A stretch of DNA of 63,519 nt from Pyrinomonadaceae bacterium (GCA_014534425.1 JACVRN010000018.1:1-63519), one strand, 5' to 3'; positions 44,261-53,566 are shown, numbered from the stretch's first letter. The notes: generated from the letters alone by a model not told the origin. Program-made: numbers and translations.

Positions 44261-46699
44261 TTATAGAGACTTCGTCAGCTTCTGAAACTTTTCGAACTCC
44301 TGCTCAAGCTGTCCCGGTGTGATGTCCAGGGACGCGTCCACACGCGCGGAGGTTTTCTTCGCAGAGGCGCGCGGCACATGCCCTTCGCTCTGATAATTGT
44401 AGTAGTAGCTGTTGTAGTAATAATCAGAGGGCTGCGGCTTGACGTTGTTGAGAACCGTCCCGCAGATGCGAGCGCCCACGCCCGTCAGCCTGTTGATGAG
44501 ATGACGCACGACTGCGCGCGAAGATTTTCCTCCGTGAACGACTATCACCACGCCGTCAACCAATGTTGAGATAATCGCTCCGTCGGCGAAAGAGACGGAC
44601 GGAGGCGAATCTATTATGACGTGCGCGAAGCGTTCCCTAGCGCGACCCAGGAAGGCCAGCATGTCTTCAGAGCCTAAAAGCTCCGCAGGATTCGAAGGCA
44701 GATAACCCGAAGTCATTATCTTCAGATTCGGAAGCTGCGGGTAAGTTCTGAGCGCTTCGTCCAGGTCAATCTCTCCGGCCAGATAATCTGTGAGTCCAGG
44801 CTCTATCTGAACATTGATGTGCTTCTGAACGCTCGGGCGACGAAGGTCGCAGTCCACCAGCAGCACGCTCGTTCCCGTCTGGGCCAGCGCGACCGCAGTG
44901 TTGAAGGCCACGGTCGTCTTGCCTTCCAACGCCTGGCCGGAAGTTATCAGGATGGTTCCGGGCGCGCCTCCCGTCGAAGAGAAAAGCAGAGAGGTTCTGA
45001 GATGACGGAAGGCTTCGGCCACGGGCGAGCGCGCGTTCTCCAACAAGTTCGCAGAGGCAATCTCTCTGCGCTTTGCGACCGCTCCCAGACCTCTTTTGTA
45101 ATCAGCCTTCCGCGTGCTCATGGAAGGGATGAGCGCAAGGTTAGGCAGGCCAGTGTAAGCGACCAGTTCGTCCACGCTCTTGATGGAGTCGTCGAGTTGC
45201 TGGAGCAGGAATGCGAGGGCCGTTCCGGCAAAGAGCGAGAGGAAGAAGGCTATGATGATGCTGCGCGCACGTTGCGGCCCGACAGGAGCCTGCGGGCGCT
45301 CGCTGCGCGTGGAGATGGCGACGTTGCTCTTTTTATCGCTCTGGTCTATTTGCAACTCCTGCTGTCGCTGAAAAAGAGTCGAGTAGAGTTGCTTGTTCGT
45401 CTCTATCTTTTGATTCAGGCTGGAGAGTTCGGTTTCCGCCTGGCTCTGTCGATTGGCCGCGCCAAGCTCGCCGTAATAAGAGCGTCGAAGCTCAGCCTCG
45501 CGCGCAAGCGCGGCTTCGTAGCGCGACCTCATGGACGCGATGACAGCATCGGAGGTCTTCTCCAAATCGGTTTTAAGCTGGCTTATCTCTTGGTCTATCT
45601 CGCGCAGTTCGTGCCACTCCGGCGTGTACTTGACCGACAGAGCGGCGCGGCGCTGCTCCAGGGCGCGGAGCCGTCCCTTAATCTCCTGCACGGCTTTGTC
45701 CGACTGCACCTCTGGAACCACTTCCACGGACGGAGTCCTTTGCGCCGTCTCGTAAGCGGCCTGCAAAATCTTGCGCTCGTTTTCGGCTGCGAGAAGTTGG
45801 CTGCTCAAGGTATCAAGGCGAACGCCCGTCAGATTCTCTCCCTTCATCTGTCCGAGCGGCAGCCCGTGATTCTTTATGTAGTTGATTCGCTCTTCTTCCT
45901 GCTGCTTGATTGCCATTTGAAGGTCTGCAATCTGGACAGCCAACTGCGCGGACGCATTATCAAGTCCCTCGTTGGCCCACCTCACGTCGTCATGGATGAA
46001 AAGCTCTTCCAGTGTGTCCGTGACCTTCATGGCGATTTCCGGCTCTGTGTGCGTGAAGCGGATTCTCACCAGCTTGGTCTCGGCCACAGGCTCAATCGCC
46101 AGATTAGCCAGCAAGGTATTAACATAGGGCGCAAGCCCTGCGCGCTGCTCGTCCGTCAGATTCTCTGCGTTTGCACCGGCAGGGATTGCGGGCCGCGTGC
46201 TTTCTGCTGATGTTGTCGCAGTCTTGCTGCGCCAGAAGGCAAGCCCTTCTAGCGTGGGCCAGAATCCGCCAGGGGCGCGCGGGCCGAAGAAGGCGGGGTT
46301 GTGATGCAAGTCGAGCGCGAGGATAACGCGGCGCGCAAGCATGGGATTTTCGAGCAGCTTCAGTTGCGTGCGCCAGTAGGCCGTGTCGTTGCCAGTGTTG
46401 ATAACTATGTCCTTGGCGCGCAAGAAACTCTCGCTCTTCTGCTCAATGCGAATCGTCGTCTCTGCCTCGTACAGCGAAGGCAGTCGAAACATGTAGACGG
46501 CCACTAGCACTGTGACGGTGACGACGATGCCCAGGATCATCCACTTGCGCCTGTAGACGAGCGAGAGGTAGCTTCGCAGGTCTTTGTGCTCGTTTATGAA
46601 TGCCTCGCTGGCAGAGAGCGGCTGTGATTGGGATTGTTCCAGTAAAGCTTTATTGGAATCGTTTTTGGTTAACGCAGTGAGACGGTTATCGACAAGCAT
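44261..46699 (-). CDS. Polysaccharide biosynthesis tyrosine autokinase (Wzc/GumC-like BY-kinase)
   Basis: 812 residues. An inner-membrane copolymerase-kinase that sets exopolysaccharide chain length. TM1 about 52-72 (WMILGIVVTVTVLVAVYMF), a Wzz domain with long coiled coils (about 240-480), and TM2 (ARSIIIAFFLSLFAGTALAFLL, about 490-512). The BY-kinase domain has Walker A SGQALEGKTTVAFN, Walker A' LLVDCDLRRPS and Walker B IIDSPPS. The C-terminal cluster DYYYNSYYYNYQ is the autophosphorylation tail. ATG at 46699 follows AGAGG; a TTG at 46702 is in frame. No other polysaccharide genes are in the window. Confidence 0.93.
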   Translation of the reverse strand: MLVDNRLTALTKNDSNKALLEQSQSQPLSASEAFINEHKDLRSYLSLVYRRKWMILGIVVTVTVLVAVYMFRLPSLYEAETTIRIEQKSESFLRAKDIVINTGNDTAYWRTQLKLLENPMLARRVILALDLHHNPAFFGPRAPGGFWPTLEGLAFWRSKTATTSAESTRPAIPAGANAENLTDEQRAGLAPYVNTLLANLAIEPVAETKLVRIRFTHTEPEIAMKVTDTLEELFIHDDVRWANEGLDNASAQLAVQIADLQMAIKQQEEERINYIKNHGLPLGQMKGENLTGVRLDTLSSQLLAAENERKILQAAYETAQRTPSVEVVPEVQSDKAVQEIKGRLRALEQRRAALSVKYTPEWHELREIDQEISQLKTDLEKTSDAVIASMRSRYEAALAREAELRRSYYGELGAANRQSQAETELSSLNQKIETNKQLYSTLFQRQQELQIDQSDKKSNVAISTRSERPQAPVGPQRARSIIIAFFLSLFAGTALAFLLQQLDDSIKSVDELVAYTGLPNLALIPSMSTRKADYKRGLGAVAKRREIASANLLENARSPVAEAFRHLRTSLLFSSTGGAPGTILITSGQALEGKTTVAFNTAVALAQTGTSVLLVDCDLRRPSVQKHINVQIEPGLTDYLAGEIDLDEALRTYPQLPNLKIMTSGYLPSNPAELLGSEDMLAFLGRARERFAHVIIDSPPSVSFADGAIISTLVDGVVIVVHGGKSSRAVVRHLINRLTGVGARICGTVLNNVKPQPSDYYYNSYYYNYQSEGHVPRASAKKTSARVDASLDITPGQLEQEFEKFQKLTKSL

Positions 46700-47273
46700 C
46701 AATTATCCTCTAAGAGTGTCCGGGCACACCGAAACAGTTCTCTCTGTAGGGAGCTTGGGCGTTCTTCAGAGACTGCTTCTGCTTGATTTGAGTTGACCGC
46801 TTCTCAACCGGCGACCGATGCTCGTTGTGGCGTGGCCTTCGTTGGGATATGAGCTTGAAGAGGTTCTCTGGGCGGTTGTATATCTCTGGGCGCACCCGCC
46901 TGACGAAGCGGCCTTCCATCAGGTGAAACCTCTGCATTTGACTCTGTGATACACCGCCCCGTCGGGTGTGCTCAAAACAGGTTCTTCAGCTTGGGCCATG
47001 CTGAAAGCGCCTAATTGAACAGGGACGGCGAACAATTCCCTCAGGCTGGAGTTGGATTATATTGTAAGGCCAGGACTATTGCCATATAAAATTTTCATTA
47101 GAGAGGATAAGAGAATTAACAGGGATGGACAGGATAGACAAGACAAAGAAGAAGCAATTGTTTTGCTTTTATCCTCTCTATCCTGTCCATCCCTGTTAAT
47201 TCTTCTCCTGCCCACGAAAAATATTTCTCAACGTTTTCACCCTCGGCGGAGTATTAATAAGTGGCAGGAAACG
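46700..47273. other. Divergent intergenic region with hairpin repeat
   Basis: 574 bases between the tyrosine kinase (leftward) and sigma factor (rightward) genes. A TATAAT-like box for leftward transcription is at 47056-47061 (as TATAAT on the minus strand) with only a weak -35, leaving a leader of about 350 bases. A hairpin repeat occupies 47101-47208. I see no gene; open frames here run through the repeat. Confidence 0.45.
47101..47208. repeat. Intergenic hairpin repeat, ACAGGATAG 9-mer family (longest copy)
   Basis: GAATTAACAGGGATGGACAG and onward to GGATA (left, from 47113) pair almost perfectly over about 23 bases with TATCCTGTCCATCCCTGTTA and onward (right, from 47179). The outer part also has GAGAGGATAA. 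The loop contains AGACAAAGAAGAAGCAATTG. Confidence 0.87.
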
Positions 47274-47963
47274 GTGCCGAAGGCTCTCGAAGAGATGACG
47301 AACGGGGTCGCTGAAATCGCTCTCATGACGGAAAAGCTGAATCCGGGCACACGCGCGCCGGAAGGGAAAGAGCCGTATTTAGCTCCCCTCATTGAGCGCG
47401 CACGCTCAGGCGATACCCTGGCTTTCGAGCAAATCATGCTCTTTTCGGAGCGACGAGTAGTGGCTACCGCCTGGCGCATCTTGGGCGACCGCGAGGATGC
47501 GCGCGACGCCGCACAGGAAGTTTTCCTGCGCGCCTACAAGTACCTGGGCACCTTCAAGTCAGACCAGAATTTTGCTGGCTGGCTCTATCGTATAACCGTC
47601 AACGTCTGCCGCGACATCTCGCGCAAACGCACGCACGGAGGCCACGGCGAGCGCTTCATCTCCTACGAAGCGGACTTGGAAGAAGGCATCCTTGAGACTC
47701 TGCCCGCGCCGGACGATACGGAATCGCGCGCCATAGAAGCGCAGGAACGCTTCATAGTCGCACGCGCCCTCTCGGCTCTTTCTGAGAAGGAGCGCAGCGC
47801 TTTGGTCTTGAGAGACATGGAGGGATTTTCGACCGAAGAGGTCGCGCAGATGATGGGCACACGCGCCGCCACCGTGCGCTCTCAGATAGCTTCGGGGCGC
47901 ACGAAACTGAAGCGCTACTGCGAGCGATTTCTCAAAGCTAGGGGGAAGGATTTAAGAAGATGA
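47274..47963 (+). CDS. ECF-family RNA polymerase sigma factor
   Basis: 229 residues by the GTG at 47274 (ATG 47295 is an alternative). Region 2 has FEQIMLFSERRVVATAWRILGDREDARDAAQEVFLRAYKYL; region 4 has ALSALSEKERSALVLRDMEGFSTEEVAQMMGT, with the helix-turn-helix RAATVRSQIASGRTKLKRY. A longer open frame upstream is repeat-derived. Followed by an overlapping anti-sigma gene, so it controls an extracytoplasmic response, probably including its own operon. Confidence 0.93.
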   Translation: MPKALEEMTNGVAEIALMTEKLNPGTRAPEGKEPYLAPLIERARSGDTLAFEQIMLFSERRVVATAWRILGDREDARDAAQEVFLRAYKYLGTFKSDQNFAGWLYRITVNVCRDISRKRTHGGHGERFISYEADLEEGILETLPAPDDTESRAIEAQERFIVARALSALSEKERSALVLRDMEGFSTEEVAQMMGTRAATVRSQIASGRTKLKRYCERFLKARGKDLRR

Positions 47964-48700
47964 GATGCGAGCAAGTTGAAAAGCTTTTACCGTTGTATGT
48001 CGAAGGCGACCTCGCGGAGCAAACGCAGGCGGCCATCAGCGCTCATCTCTCTTCCTGCGACTATTGCAGGAATCTTTCGGAAGAGTTTTACGCGAGCCAG
48101 GCACGACTGCACAATTTCGCCGTGCCGGAATTCGGCGCTGAGTTCTACGAGCAGATAAGACGCAGGGTTCTGACAGAGATAAACTCCGGCCCGCGCGTGC
48201 GGCCATCCTTTTTCCAGATGCTCGGCTCGCTCTTCTACATGCGCCCCGCGATGGCAGCAACATTTGCGCTTCTGGCTCTCTTCGGCCTCGGCTCCTTAGC
48301 CCTTTATCTCTCGCTCGTGAAGCAGGACGCGACGCTCGTCAGTCTTGAGAAGAGAGAGTTGAAGCTGTATGAGTTGGCCGCAGCCGCAGGCGCTAGCAAC
48401 GGCAGTGATGTTGCCGACAATAATCAGGTCGCTCCGAAGCCAACAGTCGCAGCCGTCAATACTGTAAGAAGAAAGCCCAGGCCGGTAAGTGGAGGAGCGA
48501 GCGCGCCAGAAAGCTCTGCGCCGCAGAGCATAGACGCGGGTAATTCCGTGGCGGCTGAGACGAGCGGCGCGGGCACCGTTGTAGCAACTTCGGCGGCGGC
48601 GGCGGGCGGCGCGACACCCGCAGAGGCGGTTGCGCGAATGGACATTCAGACGAGCGACCCGAACATACGCATCATCTGGCTCGGAAGAAAAAGCGAATAG
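47960..48700 (+). CDS. Zinc-finger anti-sigma factor (membrane-bound)
   Basis: 246 residues. N-terminal zinc-binding anti-sigma domain with His29, Cys33 and Cys36 (HLSSCDYC; H-x3-C-x2-C), one membrane span (about 97-119), and a Ser/Ala/Pro-rich outer region ending in NIRIIWLGRKSE. It binds and inhibits the ECF sigma factor until an envelope signal releases it. The start overlaps the sigma gene stop (ATGA overlap). Confidence 0.92.
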   Translation: MRCEQVEKLLPLYVEGDLAEQTQAAISAHLSSCDYCRNLSEEFYASQARLHNFAVPEFGAEFYEQIRRRVLTEINSGPRVRPSFFQMLGSLFYMRPAMAATFALLALFGLGSLALYLSLVKQDATLVSLEKRELKLYELAAAAGASNGSDVADNNQVAPKPTVAAVNTVRRKPRPVSGGASAPESSAPQSIDAGNSVAAETSGAGTVVATSAAAAGGATPAEAVARMDIQTSDPNIRIIWLGRKSE

Positions 48701-48724
48701 CTAAAGTTGATTAGGAGGTCATAC

Positions 48725-49537
48725 ATGTTTTGTAAACAGATTAAGCTGGCGGTGATTGTTCTCTGCCTTGCGATGAGCGCGGCTGCTACGACTGCGCTCG
48801 CACAACAGCCAACGCCGCAGCCTCAGACCGGCCCGGAAGCCAGGGCCGGACTCAAGAACCGCGTCTTCGAGATTAAGTATAGAGACCCGGACAGCCTTCT
48901 CTCAGTCCTCAAGCTTTTAGGAAGCGGCATGGGCGCTATGTCCGTGAGCAACGAATACAACACCATCACCGTGCGCGATTTCCCCGAAAACATAGCCACC
49001 ATAGATGAGGCTATTCGCAGGCTGGACACTCCGCTTCCACCCACGCCTGGTTTGGAATTTCGCGTGCACATACTGATTGCCACGAACGCCCCCGGAGCAG
49101 GGGCCGCTAATCAGTACCCCGCAGAGGTGAGCGATGTGGTCAAGCAGTTGCAGACGACGCTCAGCTACAAGAACTACTCTCTGATGACTTCGGCTGTGCT
49201 GCGTACAAAAGAGGGCGCGCAAGGTATCAGCAACAAGGGCGTGGCCGATTTCCGACTAACGACCGAAGGAGCGGCGCGCAACAGTCCCATCTTCTATGAC
49301 TACGCCGCGCGCATAATAAAGCTCGACGGGTCTGCTCCCAACACCGCCATTCAAATAGGATTATTCAACTTCAGCATGAGGATTCCCGTAGAGACATCCA
49401 CGGGCAACATCAACTACGAAAGAGTAGGCTTTGAAACCCCCGTCAACATGCGCGAAGGCGAAAAGGTAGTCGTCGGCACCACCACCATGCAGGACAAAGG
49501 TCTCATCGTCGTCATCTCTGCGAAGATAATTAAGTAA
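48725..49537 (+). CDS. Secreted secretin N-domain-like protein
   Basis: 270 residues. The ATG at 48725 follows AGGAGG by 7 bases and starts a signal peptide (about 1-27). VFEIKYRDPDSLLSVLKLLGSGMGAMSVSNEYNTITVRDFPENIATIDEAIRRLD is the NolW/secretin-N ring-building fold, read from about 45 to 100. The rest (about 110-270) is beta-rich (GEKVVVGTTTMQDKGLIVVISAKII), recalling the late beta part of secretins but without a full secretin barrel. It is probably a target gene of the sigma/anti-sigma pair. Function unknown. Confidence 0.78.
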   Translation: MFCKQIKLAVIVLCLAMSAAATTALAQQPTPQPQTGPEARAGLKNRVFEIKYRDPDSLLSVLKLLGSGMGAMSVSNEYNTITVRDFPENIATIDEAIRRLDTPLPPTPGLEFRVHILIATNAPGAGAANQYPAEVSDVVKQLQTTLSYKNYSLMTSAVLRTKEGAQGISNKGVADFRLTTEGAARNSPIFYDYAARIIKLDGSAPNTAIQIGLFNFSMRIPVETSTGNINYERVGFETPVNMREGEKVVVGTTTMQDKGLIVVISAKIIK

Positions 49538-49543
49538 GATTCA

Positions 49544-49636
49544 AACAGGATGGAAGGAATTGATTCATTGAATCATCGGTTCATTGATTCAATGATTAAA
49601 TGAATCAATGAATCAATCTCTTCCATCCTATTAATT
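49544..49636. repeat. Nested hairpin: ATTGATTCA family inside ACAGGATAG family
   Basis: The outer arms AACAGGATGGAAG and CTTCCATCCTATTAATTC belong to the 9-mer family. The loop is replaced by a complete ATTGATTCA-family structure (49559-49617) with several TTGATTCATTGAATCA units. It lies between the secretin-N and metallopeptidase-like genes. Confidence 0.8.
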
Positions 49637-49680
49637 CTCTCCTCCAAACTAAATCAACAATAAAAGATGTGGAGGCTTTC

Positions 49681-50277
49681 ATGAGAAGATTCCTTCTTTG
49701 CATGATAGTGAGTTTGCTGCTGCCCGCAGGGCTGCTGGCGCAGGGCAAACAGAATGAACTCAGGATTAAGCTCAAGCATGATGCGGCTGACGAAGCTCAA
49801 ACACGCGCCCAACTTCAAAAGCTCCTCGGCCAGTACGATGTCTCACGCTACACTTTCACGCGCGAGATAGTCATTGACAGAGAGGCTATCCCGCACAGCC
49901 ATCCGGTGCTGACGCTTTCGACACGGCATCTGAAGGATGACGAGTTGCTGCTCTCAACCTTCGTTCACGAGCAGATTCACTGGTTCTTATCCGAGCGCCG
50001 CGAGCAAACGGAGAAAGCCAAGCAGGAGTTAAGAACCATCTTCCCCAAAGCGCCCGTCGCCTTTCCCGCAGGAGCAGACGGCGAAGAATCCACGTACCTG
50101 CATCTGCTTGTGAACCTGCTGGAATATAGAGCCGACAGGGAGCTTCTAGGCGAATTGAAGGCCAAACAGGTGATGGAGTTTTGGGCTACCGACCACTACA
50201 CCTGGATTTACAGGCAGGTTCTGGATGAAGGCTACAAGATTAGAGTCGTCCTCAACAAATACAAGCTCCTGATTTAA
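49681..50277 (+). CDS. Secreted HExxH-type metallopeptidase-like protein
   Basis: 198 residues with signal peptide (1-20). HEQIH (96-100) is a HExxH zinc motif in a helix with WFLSERREQ, and LLEYRADREL (about 145-154) could supply a third Glu ligand, as in gluzincins. YTWIYRQVLDEGYKIR closes the domain. The ribosome site GGAGG is five bases before the ATG. Catalysis is inferred from the motif only; the substrate is unknown. Confidence 0.75.
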   Translation: MRRFLLCMIVSLLLPAGLLAQGKQNELRIKLKHDAADEAQTRAQLQKLLGQYDVSRYTFTREIVIDREAIPHSHPVLTLSTRHLKDDELLLSTFVHEQIHWFLSERREQTEKAKQELRTIFPKAPVAFPAGADGEESTYLHLLVNLLEYRADRELLGELKAKQVMEFWATDHYTWIYRQVLDEGYKIRVVLNKYKLLI

Positions 50278-50324
50278 TCGAACCCGCCTTGCTTTTATGC
50301 GCGGTGTTATAGTTAACATTACGC

Positions 50325-51446
50325 ATGGAGAAGGAAGAATCAAGGCGGTTAAGCGATTTAACGATTGAGGACGCCAAGCGCATACTGGTTTACGGGTTGG
50401 TGATTGCGCTGGCGGTGGGGCTTTTTATACTGCTGGTGGGCCAGGTGCTCGTGGCGATTCTTCTGGGAGTTGTCGCGGGCATCTATCTTTTGCCTGTGCA
50501 GGAGTGGCTTGAAAAGCATCTGCGTGCGCGTGCCGGAAGCGCCATCATCACAATCGCGCTCATAGTAGTTCCTCTGATAGCGCTCACGGGTTACGCCTGG
50601 TACGAGCTTTCGGACTACTCGAATCTGGTCAACGAAAAGCATGATTCGATAATAGAGTCCATTAGCCGCGCCGTCTCGCGCTATGTGCCTATACGACACG
50701 AGAGCACGCGCGCAGGTCTTCAGGCGGCTTTCACGGAGGCCGTCACGCGCTCCGGTGAAGTCACGCAGGAGCTTCGCAAGCGCGCAGCGCTTCTCTTAGC
50801 ATCGCTTGCGCTCTTCTTCTTCACGGTCTTCTACATACTCACCCAGCGCATACGCATCGGCGCGTATCTGAAGGTACGAATACCGGGCGACTACATGCCG
50901 CTTTACGAGAAGCTGGTGCAGAACATAGGCGCGGCGCTTCGCGGAGCGCTCAGGGCGGTCTTCATAGACCAGACCATCAAGGCGGTCGTTATCTTCATCC
51001 TCAACGTGGTCTTCGATGTGCCGCTAGCGATTGTGCTGGCGATCGTCACGTTCTTGGCGGGCTTCTTTCCGCTCATAGGCGAATGGGCCATATACGTTCC
51101 CATCTCCGTCTACCTCTTCGTCTTTCGTCACGAGCCTACGAGCGCGACCATTTATCTGAGCATAGGAATCGCGCTCACCATCTGTTCGTCTCTGCTCTTG
51201 AGGCCGAAGCTTGCGAGCGCGGGCGCGCGTCGCTTCAGCTTCTACTGGATGCTGCTCGCATTGGTCTCAGGCGTCTATGTCTTCGGCATCCCCGGCATAG
51301 TCCTGGGGCCAGCCATCCTGGGCTTCGTCAAAGCCGTCGCAGACACCATCTTCGGTGACGTTCGCTACGAAACTTCACTGTTGAAGACGGAAGACGAACA
51401 GCAGGGACAGAAGCTTGTAGAACAGGCACAGCGCGAAACAGCATAA
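50325..51446 (+). CDS. AI-2E family transporter (PerM/UPF0118)
   Basis: 373 residues. Two N-terminal helices, a long amphipathic loop (YRIRHESTRAGLQAAFTEAVTRSGEV region) and then about five helices including the family signature (PLIGEWAIYVPISVYLF, GIPGIVLGPAILGFVKAVAD). Members have been linked to autoinducer-2 or Na+/H+ traffic; the substrate is not predictable. Confidence 0.88.
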   Translation: MEKEESRRLSDLTIEDAKRILVYGLVIALAVGLFILLVGQVLVAILLGVVAGIYLLPVQEWLEKHLRARAGSAIITIALIVVPLIALTGYAWYELSDYSNLVNEKHDSIIESISRAVSRYVPIRHESTRAGLQAAFTEAVTRSGEVTQELRKRAALLLASLALFFFTVFYILTQRIRIGAYLKVRIPGDYMPLYEKLVQNIGAALRGALRAVFIDQTIKAVVIFILNVVFDVPLAIVLAIVTFLAGFFPLIGEWAIYVPISVYLFVFRHEPTSATIYLSIGIALTICSSLLLRPKLASAGARRFSFYWMLLALVSGVYVFGIPGIVLGPAILGFVKAVADTIFGDVRYETSLLKTEDEQQGQKLVEQAQRETA

Positions 51447-51471
51447 GGGGAAATGCGCTGACTTGCTTTTC

Positions 51472-51813
51472 TTATCCTGGCGGCCAGTTCATCTGGCGAC
51501 CGCCCAGGACGTGCAGGTGCAGGTGGAAGACGGATTGGCCCGCGCCCGCGCCCGTGTTGATGACGGTGCGGTAGCCGCTCTCGGAAAGTCCCTCCTGGTT
51601 CGCCAGGCGCGCGGCGACTCTCAAGAGGTGGCCGAGCGTGGATTCGTCGCGCTGCGTGGCTTCGTCCAGGGACTCTATGTGCTCGCGTGGGATGACAAGG
51701 ATGTGCGTGGGTGCCTGCGGGTTGATGTCGCGGAAAGCCACAGAGCGGTCATCCGTGTGCACAACGTCTGCGGGAATCTCGCCCGCGATGATTCTGCAAA
51801 AGAGACAGTCCAT
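51472..51813 (-). CDS. HIT-family nucleotide hydrolase (HinT-like)
   Basis: 113 residues. It has the histidine triad FHLHLHV (His97, His99, His101), N-terminal CLFCRIIAGEIPADVVHTDD, and IPREHIESL. It hydrolyses purine phosphoramidates or AMP-lysine-like substrates in the cytoplasm. Cys3 and Cys6 with the distal His could bind zinc. Convergent with the AI-2E transporter gene. A hairpin repeat follows on its 5' side. Confidence 0.93.
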   Translation of the reverse strand: MDCLFCRIIAGEIPADVVHTDDRSVAFRDINPQAPTHILVIPREHIESLDEATQRDESTLGHLLRVAARLANQEGLSESGYRTVINTGAGAGQSVFHLHLHVLGGRQMNWPPG

Positions 51814-51818
51814 AAGAG

Positions 51819-51912
51819 ATGATGAATGCAGAGTGCAGAAAGCAGAAATTAAGAGAGCGCCGCTATCTTAACTGATAATTCATAATTCTGCACTGCTGAC
51901 TTCCGCATTGCC
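51819..51912. repeat. Intergenic hairpin repeat, GCAGAGTGCAGAA tandem
   Basis: Left arm GATGAATGCAGAGTGCAGAA and onward; right arm AATTCTGCACTGCTGACTTC and onward. The repeat is divergent, with a loop of about 25 bases. It fills the HIT-murA spacer. Confidence 0.7.
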
Positions 51913-51914
51913 TT

Positions 51915-53246
51915 TCATGCTACTTCGGCGGCCATGCCTTCGACTCCGCGCGGCATCTGAAGCGAGGCCGTGACGGAATCTCGCAAGCGCTCAATCCGAG
52001 CGCCGACCTGTTTGAGCTTGTCCTCTATCTTCTCGTAGCCACGGTCTATGTGGTAGACGCGGTCTATGATGGTCTCGCCCTGCGCGGCCAGCCCGGCCAA
52101 GACAAGAGAAGCCGAAGCGCGTAGGTCTGAAGCCTGCACGCGTGCGCCCGTCAGGGGGCTTATGCCTTCAACGATGGCGTTGTGTCCCTCAATCTGAATG
52201 CGAGCGCCCATGCGCTGCATCTCGGAGGCGTGCATGAAGCGATTCTCGAAGATGGTTTCGCTTATCACAGAGCGCCCTTCGGCTTGCGTCATCAGGGCCA
52301 TGTACTGCGCCTGCATGTCCGTGGGGAAATTCGGATAAGGCTCCGTCACCACGTCCCGCGACCGCAATCCATTCGGGCAGCAGGAGACGTGAACGGTGCT
52401 TTGATTGACCTCTACAATCTCCACGCCGACTTCCCTGAGCTTGGCTATCAACGCGCCGGAATGCTCAGGGTGACAGCCCTTGATTTCAAGGTCGCCGCGC
52501 GTGATGGCTGCGGCCACTATGAAGGTGCCCGTCTCTATGCGGTCTGGGATGATGGTGTGCTCCGCGCCGCCGAGGGCTTCCACACCTTCTATGGTAATAG
52601 TCGGCGTGCCAGCGCCGCGCACGCGCGCTCCCATGCTGTTCAGGAGTTCCGCCAGGTCGGCTATCTCAGGCTCGCAGGCAGCACCCCGCAGGACTGTAGT
52701 GCCCTTCGCAAGCGTTGCCGCCATCATAAGATTCTCTGTGCCCGTGACGGTCACTTTGTCGAACTTAATCTCGGCCCCGCGCAGGCGGCCACCGCGAGGC
52801 GCACGCGCCACCACGTCGCCGGATTCGAGCCTGACGGTCGCGCCCAGGTGTTGAAAGCCCGCCAGGTGAAGGTCAATCGGGCGCGTGCCTATGGCGCAGC
52901 CGCCCGGAAGAGAGACGCGCGCCTTGCCGAAGCGCGCGAGCAGAGGCCCCAGGGCAAGCACGCTCGCGCGCATGGTCTTTACCAACTCATAGGGCGCTTC
53001 GAAAAGCTCTATGTGCGAGGCCGTTATCTTGTGCGTGCGAAGCTCCGGCATCAAGACGGTCGCGCCTATGTCTTCCAGGAGGCGGCGCTGCGTGATGATG
53101 TCGCGCACGTACGGGATGTTGTGCAGAATGACCGTCTCAGGCGTCAAAAGCGCCGCCGCCATGCAGGGCAAAGCACTATTCTTCGCGCCGCTAATCTGGA
53201 CACGCCCTTCGAGTGGGCGACCGCCCTTGATGTGGAATTTATCCAT
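51915..53246 (-). CDS. murA: UDP-N-acetylglucosamine 1-carboxyvinyltransferase
   Basis: 443 residues. First committed step of peptidoglycan synthesis: transfers enolpyruvyl from PEP to UDP-GlcNAc, cytoplasmic. The active-site Cys117 sits in [31 protein letters not shown] binds substrate. ATG 53246 with GGAGAG ahead is preferred over the in-frame GTG 53264. The Cys (not Asp) active site means sensitivity to fosfomycin-type inhibitors is likely. The neighbouring genes on the same strand are prmC and HIT. Confidence 0.96.
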   Translation of the reverse strand: MDKFHIKGGRPLEGRVQISGAKNSALPCMAAALLTPETVILHNIPYVRDIITQRRLLEDIGATVLMPELRTHKITASHIELFEAPYELVKTMRASVLALGPLLARFGKARVSLPGGCAIGTRPIDLHLAGFQHLGATVRLESGDVVARAPRGGRLRGAEIKFDKVTVTGTENLMMAATLAKGTTVLRGAACEPEIADLAELLNSMGARVRGAGTPTITIEGVEALGGAEHTIIPDRIETGTFIVAAAITRGDLEIKGCHPEHSGALIAKLREVGVEIVEVNQSTVHVSCCPNGLRSRDVVTEPYPNFPTDMQAQYMALMTQAEGRSVISETIFENRFMHASEMQRMGARIQIEGHNAIVEGISPLTGARVQASDLRASASLVLAGLAAQGETIIDRVYHIDRGYEKIEDKLKQVGARIERLRDSVTASLQMPRGVEGMAAEVA

Positions 53247-53467
53247 TGAGGAACTCTCCTTCACTGACGCCTCGCCCCAGGCTTATCCAGTACAACCGGC
53301 ATGCGCCGCTCGAACAGCTTAGACAGATATAGACCACGACTTTGCTTCCCCCAACCGACACCGAAACATCCCTCCGGGGCAAGCAGAGGCGAAGACTGAA
53401 AACCCGGTAATTGAGACGGAAAGACCTGCGGATTTTACCACGAGGGATAAAAAAAGAAAAAAGGAAA

Positions 53468-53566
53468 GGTGGGGAATGGGGGGTTGGGGGTTAGGCGTTA
53501 GGGGATGGCAAAGCTAAAGACCATTTCTCTTTCTTTTCTCCATCCCCCATCCCCTATCTCTTCCTT
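53468..53566. repeat. Hairpin repeat, GGGGTTAGGG-type tandem, overlapping prmC end
   Basis: The left arm is a G-rich tandem (GGGGAATGGGGGGTTGGGGG and onward). The right arm CCATCCCCCATCCCCTATC contains the prmC stop codon (53554-53556). The loop is AAAGACCATTTCTCTTTC. The 307-base stretch 53247-53553 otherwise shows no gene. Confidence 0.8.

Noticed and set aside
44819..46210. Plus-strand frame of 463 codons opposite the tyrosine kinase
   Set aside because: Shadow frame with arginine-rich, domain-free translation.
47052..47273. Upstream extension of the sigma factor by 74 codons
   Set aside because: It translates the hairpin repeat at 47101-47208 and has no conserved features.
52182..53249. 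Plus-strand frame of 355 codons opposite murA
   Set aside because: Shadow of murA with no start site or fold.
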